A stretch of 64,000 nucleotides of DNA, from positions 62,001 through 126,000 of the forward strand of contig NZ_JACJSM010000006.1 of the NCBI RefSeq assembly GCF_014698145.1, given 5' to 3'. Both the position numbers and the translations under genes were made by a program. The notes under the pieces are model-generated. The model was not told the origin of the DNA, did no database searches, and saw nothing but the letters and a program-made list of their open reading frames with translations. The DNA comes from Oscillatoria sp. FACHB-1406 (lineage in GTDB: Bacteria; Cyanobacteriota; Cyanobacteriia; Cyanobacteriales; Spirulinaceae). This document shows, in pieces, positions 41,511 to 49,847 of this stretch; within the stretch, counting starts at the first letter, position 1, and every line of letters starts with the position of its first letter.

Positions 41511-44465
41511 TTAAAACTGCCAAGGAATTTTTGGATTTTTAGCTAAATCTATTGAAACGCGATCGGCTCCATACCGATTCAGGTGACTGGGATCGGAAAA
41601 TAAACCGTATTCCTGGGGCCAACGTTGTCCTAAATCGAGAAAAATCAAATTCGAGCCAGCAGCAGCTTGTTGCATTTGTGCGGTGAATTCAGTCTCGTAT
41701 TTACCGCGAACGGAATCTAAATAAATATTTGTTAGCGGCAAATTTACAAAGACTAAATCAATGCGATGTTTGGCGAGATATTGGGTTAAGTTTTGCAAGG
41801 CTTCGTATTGTTCGCCTTCGACATTAAAAGAGTCGTAATCGCCATCGTAAGCGCCAGCAACTTTGGGATGCTGGGCGTAATAGGTAACGGGATCGAAGCG
41901 CGTTGCGAGGGGTAAAAAACCGTCGATGTCGATCGCTTCGCGCAGGTTGAGCGATTCATCGGGCAGTTGAGCGGATTGGGAGGCACTTTCTATTCCGGGC
42001 AGCAAACTTAAAGGTTGCGATCGCAGCCAATCGTATAATTTCTCGCGTTGGGGATAAGTGGAAGAAACGCTGGCAAGGGTATTGTTGAGGCAGCGATCGA
42101 GGTTTTGATAGCCATTTTTGAGCGCTTGAGTAATCCCTCCCAACGATAGCCCTTCGGTTGTTTGGATGCCGCTGCTGGCGGTATTGGGGAATTTTCCAGC
42201 TTGGAGGCGCTGGTAGCCCGCTGATGACGCGATCGCTTCGTAGGTGCGATCGCTGCGCCCGCTATTAAATGCCCGCGCCCCATCCGCCCAGATAATTAAT
42301 TTCGGCAACTGCTCGGGCGTTAGCACCTGACGCAGCAATAAATCCACAACTCGCGCCGTCGCGCCGTTAATGCCAAAATTAAACACATCCAACGTGCGAT
42401 CGCCGCGCTTGCCGAGGGTTTTCTGCAACTTCGCCGGGTCGATCCCGCGCATGGCTCGGGAACTGCCGACTACCAGTACATCCGGTACGCCTTGAGTCCG
42501 AACGCGCTCTTGATACAACGCCAGCTTTTCATCTAAAAGGGGATTATTAAACGAGGGATTGGAAGCGCGGGCGGCGGCTAAAATCGCGGCAGCAGCAGCC
42601 TTTTTGTCAGTCCGCGTAAATTGTTCGCGATTGAAGCCTTTCGCTTGTTCGGAACCGGCGCGCTGCAAAGGCAACTCCGGCAGCGACGGATCGCTGGAAC
42701 TCGCGAGTATTGAGGAATCGAGGGGCGCATCGATCGCATAACTTCTAAGCAGGCGACCGAGCAGCCAATCGGTTTGAGCGACGAGTAGCAAGCCGACAGC
42801 GCCCCAAATCGCAAGAGTTTTGAACCCTTTATAGCGACTTTGAGCGTAACCCGTCTCTTCGCGATGGAGGGCAGTAGAGAGCGAATCGGTCGGTTCGACT
42901 GCTATCAGCAACTTGCTCGAGAGCAGCCAGCGCGCAGTATCTCGGCGCAGCGTTTCCCAGGGCGGGGGTTCTGCCGTCTGGCTGGGAGCGTCGGGACTTT
43001 CCCCAACGGCAGTTTCCCCATCATTCAGTAAGGGATTTTCAGCCGGAGGAGCAAAGGCACTCGAGGCGGATTCGGTGTGAGACGTTGAAGAAATCGCTAA
43101 ATTGTCGCTCAAAGAGCCGAACTTAGCACTCCACAACGGTAAAGATTGACCCGCTCGCCGCCCGTAGATGCGAGCGCCAGCGATTCCTGGCAGCCGCAAT
43201 TCATGCAAAATTTCTTCGAGGGGGGGTAAGATTTGCGATCGGCTCGGACAGATGAGTCCTTCGGCGAGGATATGCAGAAGGCTGTCTTTAATGCAGAGTT
43301 TGACGCGTAAGCCGCCGGTTGCGAGGCGAGTTTCGAGATCGGGATCGAGCAAGCGCTGCAACAGAAAGGTGAGTGCGTCGAGGCGGTTCTGTCGGGCTAA
43401 GTCTCGGGGCGTGGCAGCGAGTTGGGGGTTGCTGGCTGCGGGTAGCGTCAGCCAATCGACCCAAATCGGTTGTTCGGGGAGATCGAGGGAAAATTTCGGG
43501 CCTTCTACGCCGTAGAGGGCGGCGGCGGTGATGCCTTGGGGGGCGAGGCTTTCGAGGAGGGGGGCGACTTCGCTTTTAACGGCGATCGCGTCGAGGGCTT
43601 CTTTGGGTTGGGAGGGTAATAAGCTGCAAAAAACGTGCAGGGTTGAATCTTTGAGGATGGCAGAAGCTTGGATGCCGCGCAGTTCCAGGCGGCGATCGAG
43701 TAGGCGCGCGATCGCTTCGGCATCGCCCCAGCGCGCCCAATCGCGCAACATGATTTCCGGATGGGTGAGATCGACTTGGAGTATCCATTCGGGCGTTGTT
43801 TCGCCGCTGACTTGAGCGCGGATCGCCGCGTCGCGAAAGCCGGTCAACTCCAGGCTGCGGAGTTTCTGGGCGATGGGTTCGGCCAGGAGGGAAGCATCGG
43901 GGCTGTAGTCGCAGTTGCAAACCACCCAAAGGCGCTTATTGGCGGGCGGTTCGTTTTGGCGCGGCGGTGCGGGGAGTTTTTGGACGAGGGTTTTAATGCC
44001 GATCCCGAGTTGGGAGAAGGAATCGCTGAGGTAACGCGCGATCGCTTCGGTGGAACCCATGCGCGCGAGGCTTTCATTGGAAGCGAGCGGTACGCTGCCG
44101 GACTCGCTTTCAGCTTCTGAGGCGGAAGCCGGGGAGTTTAACCCCAGACGTTCTAGCGCGATCGGTTCGATCCAAGCTGCTTTTTGTTTGCCGACGGCGC
44201 GACCGTAGACGATAATTTTATAGATTGGCTCTTTAGCGCGCTTCAGGAGCCATTGCGTTCTCTCGTGCTGCTCGTCGAAAGCTCGTAGAAGTCGAGCCAT
44301 TAACACCTTTTGCTGGGGCGCTCGTGCGCCTTCGCAGAGAATGTGCAAAATGTTGCCGCGCAATCGAATTCTTAAGCGCACGTCGGGATCGGCGATCGCT
44401 TGATAAAGCCATTGAGACAGGGAAGGTTGGGGGCTAGTTTTTTGGCGCGAATTCACGTCCCACAT
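41511..44465 (-). CDS. Giant DUF1574 protein: four N-terminal modules, one membrane helix, SGNH-like domain
   Basis: The 984-residue protein has four related modules of about 90 residues (roughly 15-102, 137-232, 245-340 and 355-450). Each holds an L-H-I/V core (LHILCEGARAPQQ, LHVFCSLLPSQP, LHILAEGLICPSR), and modules 1 and 4 end near YGR. One membrane helix follows (AIWGAVGLLLVAQTDWLLG, about 555-575). The C-terminal 350 residues are DUF1574. VLVVGSSRAMRGIDP (Ser nucleophile candidate) and FSDPSHLNRYGADRV (D-x-x-H) are the SGNH-hydrolase-like catalytic blocks. The fold is like AlgJ/AlgX O-acetyltransferases, so a role in acyl transfer to an exported polymer with the MBOAT protein is plausible (inference). 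It is 8 bases downstream of the HPr-kinase-like gene. Confidence 0.85.
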   Translation of the reverse strand: MWDVNSRQKTSPQPSLSQWLYQAIADPDVRLRIRLRGNILHILCEGARAPQQKVLMARLLRAFDEQHERTQWLLKRAKEPIYKIIVYGRAVGKQKAAWIEPIALERLGLNSPASASEAESESGSVPLASNESLARMGSTEAIARYLSDSFSQLGIGIKTLVQKLPAPPRQNEPPANKRLWVVCNCDYSPDASLLAEPIAQKLRSLELTGFRDAAIRAQVSGETTPEWILQVDLTHPEIMLRDWARWGDAEAIARLLDRRLELRGIQASAILKDSTLHVFCSLLPSQPKEALDAIAVKSEVAPLLESLAPQGITAAALYGVEGPKFSLDLPEQPIWVDWLTLPAASNPQLAATPRDLARQNRLDALTFLLQRLLDPDLETRLATGGLRVKLCIKDSLLHILAEGLICPSRSQILPPLEEILHELRLPGIAGARIYGRRAGQSLPLWSAKFGSLSDNLAISSTSHTESASSAFAPPAENPLLNDGETAVGESPDAPSQTAEPPPWETLRRDTARWLLSSKLLIAVEPTDSLSTALHREETGYAQSRYKGFKTLAIWGAVGLLLVAQTDWLLGRLLRSYAIDAPLDSSILASSSDPSLPELPLQRAGSEQAKGFNREQFTRTDKKAAAAAILAAARASNPSFNNPLLDEKLALYQERVRTQGVPDVLVVGSSRAMRGIDPAKLQKTLGKRGDRTLDVFNFGINGATARVVDLLLRQVLTPEQLPKLIIWADGARAFNSGRSDRTYEAIASSAGYQRLQAGKFPNTASSGIQTTEGLSLGGITQALKNGYQNLDRCLNNTLASVSSTYPQREKLYDWLRSQPLSLLPGIESASQSAQLPDESLNLREAIDIDGFLPLATRFDPVTYYAQHPKVAGAYDGDYDSFNVEGEQYEALQNLTQYLAKHRIDLVFVNLPLTNIYLDSVRGKYETEFTAQMQQAAAGSNLIFLDLGQRWPQEYGLFSDPSHLNRYGADRVSIDLAKNPKIPWQF

Positions 44466-44473
44466 TACAGTCC

Positions 44474-45454
44474 TTAAGTTTCAATATCCTGCAAGATCCG
44501 ATCGACCAGTCGGTTAAGCTGCGTTGGGTCGGCGTGGGGAAGGATTTGGTGCGGGGAAATCGCTCGTATTAGTTCGCTTAAAACTTTAAATTCCGCAGCC
44601 CGCATTGGTTTATCTAAGAGATAGGGAGTATAGGTATTAGCGATCGCTGCCATCATAGCAGCTTGCGGCGCGATCTTCTCAATCTGCGGCCGCTGGGGAG
44701 AATTTTCGCGTCGAGCGAGGAAGTAGATGCGGGCGAGAGGAACGCTGGCAGCTTGAAAGCTGTCGCGCTGGTGGTTGAGGTCGAGGTAGCGTTTATCCCA
44801 GGTGGGATGGGTGGGGACGAGGCGCGGCAGTGCGTCGGCACGCCCAAACAGCGCGATCGCGGAATCCGACCACAGACGGATGTAGGAATACCCCGGACGC
44901 AGGCCAAATCCGGTTTCTGTCGCGTCTAAGGCAGCTACATCGTCGGTGAGAACTTTGTAACCTCGTTGGGCGAAGGCTGCGGCAAGGGTGGATTTCCCCG
45001 CACCGGGAGGGCCGAGGAAGGCGATCGCGCGTTCCCCAACGACGGCAGCGCTAGCGTGCAAGCAAGTCGTACCGCGCAAGCGCAGAACGAAGCCTAAAAC
45101 CGGGCCGAGTAGGTAGGTTGCCGTATCTTCTAAGGTTAGGGGTTCCTGCCACAGCGCCCAAACGTGCCGCCCCAAACGGTCGATCGCGAATTCGGTGCGA
45201 TCGCTGTAGCGCAGCCAGAAGTATTCGCCATCTGCCCGCCGCCACGCTTTTAAGTTGGGTTCTCCGTCGGCATTGCAGTTCGGACTGACATACCAATTCT
45301 GCCAGTCACTCTCACCGGGCGGCGAGAAACTCGGCGGTTGCTGCCAAAACAAGCAAACGTCAGGTATGGGTTGCTTGGAAGGAACGCGCGCTTTCAATCC
45401 CGGCACCGCTAGCTTGGATTTGAGGTTCAATCCGTAAACGAGATACTGCGGCAT
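44474..45454 (-). CDS. HPr-kinase-like protein of lasso peptide clusters
   Basis: The 326-residue protein has a C-terminal HPr kinase/phosphorylase-like fold: HASAAVVGERAIAFLGPPGA then GKST forms the Walker A loop (about residues 151-159). YKVLTDDVAAL is the Walker B. HPr itself and the PTS are unlikely partners here. In lasso peptide clusters of the paeninodin type, kinases of this family phosphorylate the precursor. The gene lies 9 bases downstream of the precursor gene, supporting that role. The precursor ends in Phe rather than Ser; its penultimate Thr or internal Ser residues could be targets (inference). Confidence 0.8.
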   Translation of the reverse strand: MPQYLVYGLNLKSKLAVPGLKARVPSKQPIPDVCLFWQQPPSFSPPGESDWQNWYVSPNCNADGEPNLKAWRRADGEYFWLRYSDRTEFAIDRLGRHVWALWQEPLTLEDTATYLLGPVLGFVLRLRGTTCLHASAAVVGERAIAFLGPPGAGKSTLAAAFAQRGYKVLTDDVAALDATETGFGLRPGYSYIRLWSDSAIALFGRADALPRLVPTHPTWDKRYLDLNHQRDSFQAASVPLARIYFLARRENSPQRPQIEKIAPQAAMMAAIANTYTPYLLDKPMRAAEFKVLSELIRAISPHQILPHADPTQLNRLVDRILQDIET

Positions 45455-45463
45455 AAACGCCGT

Positions 45464-45619
45464 TTAGAAAGTTTTGTTGAACGGGGCGGGACTGCCAGCA
45501 ACGCTATCGCGGTTAATGTTGCCATCGCTGAGCGCCAGGGTTAGCGTTTTGATATCCCCGTAGGTTTTAAGTTGGGGGGAGTGGTATGGTTTTTTGAGGG
45601 GGATTGATGGGACGGACAT
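45464..45619 (-). CDS. Lasso-type RiPP precursor peptide
   Basis: The 51-residue product has the leader motif YHSPQLKTYGDIKTLT, matching the lasso leader pattern Y-x2-P-x-L-x3-G-x5-T exactly. The C-terminal part reads SDGNINRDSVAGSPAPFNKT then F. If the core starts at the Ser of SDGNINRD, an amide between Ser1 and Asp8 would close an 8-residue ring. If the usual Thr-at-minus-2 rule holds, the core starts ALSDGNINRD, which puts Asp at 4 and 10 and fits ring rules poorly. The start at 45619 is chosen because GGAGA lies just upstream; in-frame ATGs at 45634 and 45646 would lengthen the leader. Neighbours are the Asn-synthetase-like cyclase upstream and the kinase downstream. Confidence 0.78.
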   Translation of the reverse strand: MSVPSIPLKKPYHSPQLKTYGDIKTLTLALSDGNINRDSVAGSPAPFNKTF

Positions 45620-45653
45620 GATTTTTTTCTCCATTGCAGGCGACATTTTACTA

Positions 45654-45667
45654 TTGTTTATAAACAA
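45654..45667. promoter_or_regulatory. Perfect palindrome TTGTTTATAAACAA upstream of the precursor gene
   Basis: The 14-base perfect palindrome lies 35-48 bases upstream of the proposed precursor start and just after the cyclase gene. It could be an operator or an overlapping promoter for a separate precursor transcript. No regulator is encoded nearby, so function is inference. Confidence 0.25.
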
Positions 45668-45720
45668 AACGCTGAAAGTTGCGATCGCTGCCCTCGCATT
45701 ATATCGTTAGAGCCGATTGC

Positions 45721-47523
45721 CTATAAACGCTGCAACCAGTACCCAACAGTAACGGGATGCAGGATTTGTCGCTTCTCTCGTCCGGCGGAAGTCGCGATCT
45801 CCTCTTGCCACTGGCGGCGATCGACATACTCTTCGAGGCGATCGCTGATACACCCTTCAAATACTTTAATATCGGCAGCCTCGAGCAGTAACTTTACGGG
45901 ATCGCCGACGAGGGGAGATTTGGGACGCTGGCGAATGCTATCGGGTAGCTTACCGCGCAAGGTCTCTCTTAGCAAGGTTTTGCCCGCGCACCACGGCAGG
46001 GGCGGCAAGGCGAGAAGATACTCTAGCAGGCGCAAATCGACGAAGGGAAATCGCACTTCTACTTCGGCGCGAAAAATGCTGGCATCGTTTAAAGCAAACA
46101 TAAAATTCCACATGGGTTGCGGGGGCAAACCGTGGTAAGCCAGAGAACGAGGCGGGCGATCGAGCGGTAGCGTTTTTTGCCAAAATGACTGCCAGCGTTC
46201 TTGCAAGTTTTGCGATCGGGCGAAGTCGGGTGCAAACCACGCCGGAAGGGGAATCTCGGGGGGAAATGCTGGGCTGACTGCTGCGAGGAATCCCGTTCCT
46301 AAAGGCGGTTTGAGGCGATATTGGAATAGGCAGCGCGCTAGATCGATCGCGACGTGATGCAGGGGCATTCCTTGCAGCATTTCTCGCACGGTGGCAATTC
46401 TTAGGGCTTCGTCGCCGCCCTGTCCGTGGAGAAGAACGCGACTGTGAGTGCTGCAATCGCGCATTTGTTCGAGGTGCATCAGGACGAGGGGCGCATGAAT
46501 GGGTTCGGGAAGGTGAAGTTCGGGCTTGTCCCAGTTTTGATACAGTTGGTAGTCGTCGGCAGGGAGAAAATGGATGGGGATACCGAGCGATCGCGCGGCG
46601 AGTCCGGCGAAGTGTCGTTCGCGATCGGGAATTAAGCGATCGTAGACACCCGTAAAGGCTTGCAAATTAAGCGGAAAATCGCGCTTTTTTGCTCTTTCAA
46701 GGGCAGCAACGGCAATATTGGTGGAATCTAAGCCGCCGCTGAGGAAAATACTCGCATTTTTAGTTCGCAGGCGATCGCCCACGGCTCGATCTATAATTTC
46801 TTGGAAGCGGGCGATATAATCTTCGCTGCGTCGGTAACGAATTTGCGGCGGTAGGGTTAGCGTCCAGTATGTCTGCTGTCGTACAGTACCATTTTTAATG
46901 ACGAGTTGGCAGCTTCCCGGCAAGCAATGAATGTCACTAAAGGCGGTGGTTTCGCCAGCGGTATTCGTCCCGAAGAGTAAGAAGTCCGCGATCGCGCTAT
47001 CGTTGAGGCGATCGGAGCATTTCGGGTGCAAGCGCAGGCAATTTAACGTATTGCTGAAAATGAAGCTATTGCCTACTCGCGCGTAATAAAACAGTTTTGC
47101 CCCTACCGGATCTCGCGCGCAAAAAAGTTGCTGCTTGCGATTATCCCAAATTGCAAAGGCAAAATCCCCTAGCAAATGTTCGAGACAGTTTTCCCCCCAA
47201 TCGCGATAAGCCGCTAAAATTAGCTTGACATCTGGATGATTTTGTGAAGTGTGGCGATCGCTCAATTTTTCCAGAAGTTCCTCGCGCCCGTCGATGCGCC
47301 CATCCGCCGTAATATAAACTTCCCCATCGAGGCTATAAGGTTGGCGTTCGGTTGCCGATTCATCTGTCGTTCGCAGCAGCGTATGTCCGAACCCGATCGC
47401 ACCTTGCACCCAAATTTCTCGGGTATCTGGGCCGCGAAAATCGAGGGAAGCGGTCATTTTTTCCAATAAAACGCGATCGACCGGCTCTCCATCGAGATTC
47501 AAAATACCGCAAATACCGCTCAT
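45721..47523 (-). CDS. Asparagine-synthetase-like lasso cyclase
   Basis: The 600-residue protein would activate the ring-forming Asp side chain as an acyl-AMP and close the macrolactam. The N-terminal glutaminase-like half reads MSGICGILNLDGEPV: the Cys2 required for glutamine hydrolysis in AsnB is Ser, as in many lasso cyclases. GDFAFAIWDNRKQQLFCARD follows. The C-terminal half has the ATP-binding PP-loop FLSGGLDSTNIA (about residue 265). Length is normal for lasso C proteins. It is followed by the precursor gene (about 100 bases) and preceded by an RRE gene, from which it is separated by a MITE-like repeat. Confidence 0.85.
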   Translation of the reverse strand: MSGICGILNLDGEPVDRVLLEKMTASLDFRGPDTREIWVQGAIGFGHTLLRTTDESATERQPYSLDGEVYITADGRIDGREELLEKLSDRHTSQNHPDVKLILAAYRDWGENCLEHLLGDFAFAIWDNRKQQLFCARDPVGAKLFYYARVGNSFIFSNTLNCLRLHPKCSDRLNDSAIADFLLFGTNTAGETTAFSDIHCLPGSCQLVIKNGTVRQQTYWTLTLPPQIRYRRSEDYIARFQEIIDRAVGDRLRTKNASIFLSGGLDSTNIAVAALERAKKRDFPLNLQAFTGVYDRLIPDRERHFAGLAARSLGIPIHFLPADDYQLYQNWDKPELHLPEPIHAPLVLMHLEQMRDCSTHSRVLLHGQGGDEALRIATVREMLQGMPLHHVAIDLARCLFQYRLKPPLGTGFLAAVSPAFPPEIPLPAWFAPDFARSQNLQERWQSFWQKTLPLDRPPRSLAYHGLPPQPMWNFMFALNDASIFRAEVEVRFPFVDLRLLEYLLALPPLPWCAGKTLLRETLRGKLPDSIRQRPKSPLVGDPVKLLLEAADIKVFEGCISDRLEEYVDRRQWQEEIATSAGREKRQILHPVTVGYWLQRL

Positions 47524-47526
47524 TTT

Positions 47527-47556
47527 AATTGATAATTGATAATGGATAATGGATAA
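47527..47556. repeat. AT-rich short tandem repeat (TTGATAA/TGGATAA units)
   Basis: Four heptamer-like units (TTGATAATTGATAATGGATAATGGATAA is the pattern, quoted here as unit types TTGATAA and TGGATAA) lie just upstream of the cyclase start. They belong to the same class as the repeats at 6186-6232 and 56784-56805. Confidence 0.6.
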
Positions 47557-47606
47557 CGAATATCGCGTTTTTCGTTTGCGTAAGGTACAGTTCCAAAAAT
47601 TAAATC

Positions 47607-47738
47607 GGTAGGGGCGCGGATTTCGAGGTCGCCTCGAAATTAAACGCCGCTCCGTAGGGGCGAATGGTATTCGCCCGCTAGATATACCTCATCCATGTGA
47701 AAACTGATATACCAATTTCCAATCCTGATGCACTAAAT
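47607..47738 (-). repeat. MITE-like dispersed repeat, copy 3 (inverted), between RRE and cyclase genes
   Basis: Read on the minus strand the copy contains TTTAGTGCATCAGGATTGG, TATATCAGTTTTCACATGG, the GGGCGAATACCATTCGCCCC palindrome and a TTTCGAGG/CCTCGAAA segment, as in copy 1. It fills most of the 221-base gap between the cyclase and RRE genes, the place where a B2 protease gene could be expected. Confidence 0.8.
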
Positions 47739-47744
47739 GTTATC

Positions 47745-48029
47745 TTACTCACTCAATCGAATTAAACCTTGTGCGAGAAGTTTTTCGATAAAAATAAGCA
47801 AGTCCTTTTTTAAAGTATCGGGTTCTACTTCGTATTCTTCCAACAATTGCTGATACGCACTTTCAATTGAGTTCGCTTCTTGAAGAACTGCAAAAAAACG
47901 AGTTCCGACATCATCCAAACCGTAGTAAGCTTCGTTATCTAGATTTAACAAAACAGCTTCATCTTCAAGGTGTTGAATGAGAACATCCTCAATCGGAATG
48001 ACTCGTTGCGCGAACTCAATTTGCGACAT
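47745..48029 (-). CDS. PqqD-like RiPP recognition element (lasso B1 type)
   Basis: The 94-residue protein is a winged-helix recognition element: VLIQHLEDEAVLLNLDNEAY then YGLDDVGTRFFAVL, with a helical C-terminus ending LAQGLIRLSE. This is the PqqD fold used by lasso B1 proteins to bind the leader motif Y-x2-P-x-L. It is expected to deliver the precursor at 45464-45619 to the processing enzymes. The fused or adjacent B2 cysteine protease expected in lasso clusters was not found. It is upstream of the cyclase gene in the same direction. Confidence 0.87.
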   Translation of the reverse strand: MSQIEFAQRVIPIEDVLIQHLEDEAVLLNLDNEAYYGLDDVGTRFFAVLQEANSIESAYQQLLEEYEVEPDTLKKDLLIFIEKLLAQGLIRLSE

Positions 48030-48120
48030 AAGGTTATTAATAATAACTAATCTTTAAACAATGGCAGAGAAAGAGAGGGAAAACGCGATCGCATCTCCCC
48101 CAGTTTCTCTTACCCTAAAT

Positions 48121-49560
48121 TTAGCCTAAAATGCAACCCGATCGCGGCGGCAACTTCAAACTCAAACTTCCTTCATCTCCGGCAATCTCCACTTTCCCAT
48201 ACAAAATCTCTCGTTCTTGCGCGGGTAAATCGGCGAGATTGACTCGTACTGTCGCCGCATTCTTCCCAGCATTAACTGCTATGATTAGGGCGCTATCATC
48301 CAAAATGCGAGCAAACGCATAGCCCATTCCTTCTGCATCTAAAATGCGGTAGGTTCCAGTTCGCAGCGCCGGATATTGATGTCGCAGCGCAATCAAACGC
48401 TTATGATAATCGAGGACATCGCGTTCCCAAGCCGATTCTGGGGGGAAAGCGCGGCGACTGTCGGGATCGATTTTGCCCCTCAACCCAACTTCATCGCCGT
48501 AATAAACGCTGGGCGCGCCGGGAAAGGTCATCAATAGCAGCGTTGCTAATTCTACCGATGCTTTATCTTCACTGGCAATACTAATTAGCCGCGCTGTATC
48601 GTGACTGTCAAGCAAATTCAATTGCGTTAGTTGAATTTCCCAAGGATAGAGTTGCAGCAAATGCTCGATTTTGGAGGCGTAAGAAGCTGCTTTGAGGGGC
48701 GGATAGGCATCGTAATCCGGCCCTGCGACTAATTTAGGAATAACGCGATCGCCCGCACAAAAGGCAATCGTCGGGCCGGTAAATAAATAATTCATTACGC
48801 CGTCGAACTGCGTTCCATCCAACCAATAGCGAGAATCTCGCCACACTTCCCCAACAATATAAGCATCGGGGTTAACGCCCTTGACGCGATCGCGAAATTC
48901 TTGCCAAAACCCGGGGGCTTGAATATCGAATGGTACGTCCAATCGCCAACCATCAATCCCTTGATGCAGCCAATATTCGGCGATTTTCATGATATATTCG
49001 CGCACTTGTGGGTTGTAATGATTGAACTCCGGCAGCGCGCGATTTCCTTCCCAACCTTGATAGTTTGCTGGCTTACTGCCATCGTAAGCCGAAAGCGGCC
49101 AATCTGTTACCGTAAACCAATCCAACCAGGGCGAATGCGGGCCATTTTCGAGAATATCGTTAAAGAAGAAAAAGCCCCGGCTGCAATGATTGAAAACGCC
49201 ATCGAGAACGATTTTTATTTCGCGATCGTGCGCCGCTTTAATCAGCGCAAATAACGCTTCGTTTCCTCCCAATAGCGGATCGACTTGATAATAATCGTGG
49301 GTGTGATAGCGGTGATTGCACGCCGATTGAAAAATGGGGGTAAAATAGATGGCATTAATCCCTAAATCTTGCAGATAATCCAGCCGTTCGACAACGCCCC
49401 ACAGATTGCCGCCTTTATAACCTTGAAGCGTCGGCATCTCGTCCCACCCTTCTAAGGGAACGGTATAATCGCTCGGGCGCTGCTGTCCAATAGCAAAGCG
49501 ATCGGGAAAGATTTGATAAAAAACCGAATTTTTAACCCAATCTGGGGTAGTAATTTGCAT
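48121..49560 (-). CDS. GH13 alpha-amylase / neopullulanase-like enzyme
   Basis: The 479-residue enzyme acts on alpha-1,4 (and possibly alpha-1,6) glucans. Motifs: KIVLDGVFNHCSRG (region I), GWRLDVPFDI with nucleophile Asp (region II), YIVGEVWRDSRYW with acid/base Glu (region III) and LLDSHDTARLI (region IV). MQITTPDWVKNSVFYQIFPD at the N-terminus is typical of neopullulanase/cyclomaltodextrinase-like GH13_20 enzymes. It lacks the N-terminal CBM34 domain of classical neopullulanase. No signal peptide is seen, so it is cytoplasmic. It lies upstream of the lasso-like genes in the same direction, but a functional link is not evident. Confidence 0.9.
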   Translation of the reverse strand: MQITTPDWVKNSVFYQIFPDRFAIGQQRPSDYTVPLEGWDEMPTLQGYKGGNLWGVVERLDYLQDLGINAIYFTPIFQSACNHRYHTHDYYQVDPLLGGNEALFALIKAAHDREIKIVLDGVFNHCSRGFFFFNDILENGPHSPWLDWFTVTDWPLSAYDGSKPANYQGWEGNRALPEFNHYNPQVREYIMKIAEYWLHQGIDGWRLDVPFDIQAPGFWQEFRDRVKGVNPDAYIVGEVWRDSRYWLDGTQFDGVMNYLFTGPTIAFCAGDRVIPKLVAGPDYDAYPPLKAASYASKIEHLLQLYPWEIQLTQLNLLDSHDTARLISIASEDKASVELATLLLMTFPGAPSVYYGDEVGLRGKIDPDSRRAFPPESAWERDVLDYHKRLIALRHQYPALRTGTYRILDAEGMGYAFARILDDSALIIAVNAGKNAATVRVNLADLPAQEREILYGKVEIAGDEGSLSLKLPPRSGCILG

Positions 49561-49589
49561 GATTTTCTAAACTCCAATGTCGATGCTTT

Positions 49590-49847
49590 CTAATTTTGGT
49601 CGGGAACCTGGTTGTTCAAATATTGGTTGAGTAAGTTTTCTAACTTATCTGACGGGCAGCATTCCATTAAAGCTTCAAAAACTTCCAGCAATCGGGCAGC
49701 ATTATCTCCCAAAATTGGGTTTAAATCCCAAACATCTTGCACCCAATCTTTAGGATCGCCTTCTTCAAATATTAGGCGGTTAAACAGTTGTCTTACTTCA
49801 GCTTGAGAGAGTTTCATGAGCGAGTTAAAATCATCATTGAACATCAT
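49590..49847 (-). CDS. Small acidic helical protein, hypothetical
   Basis: The 85-residue protein (SQAEVRQLFNRLIFEEGDPK, ARLLEVFEALMECCPSDKLE) is acidic and predicted helical throughout. I do not recognise a family. It stands 29 bases upstream of the amylase gene in the same direction and could be co-transcribed. Adjacent ATG codons at 49847 and 49844 make the exact start uncertain by one residue. Confidence 0.6.
   Translation of the reverse strand: MMFNDDFNSLMKLSQAEVRQLFNRLIFEEGDPKDWVQDVWDLNPILGDNAARLLEVFEALMECCPSDKLENLLNQYLNNQVPDQN

Noticed and set aside
44474-45454. True HPr kinase of carbon catabolite control
   Set aside because: The gene is embedded in a lasso-type cluster and no HPr or PTS genes are present; the family member used in RiPP clusters fits better.
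45721-47523. Housekeeping asparagine synthetase AsnB
   Set aside because: Cys2 is replaced by Ser, and the gene lies next to a lasso precursor and RRE.
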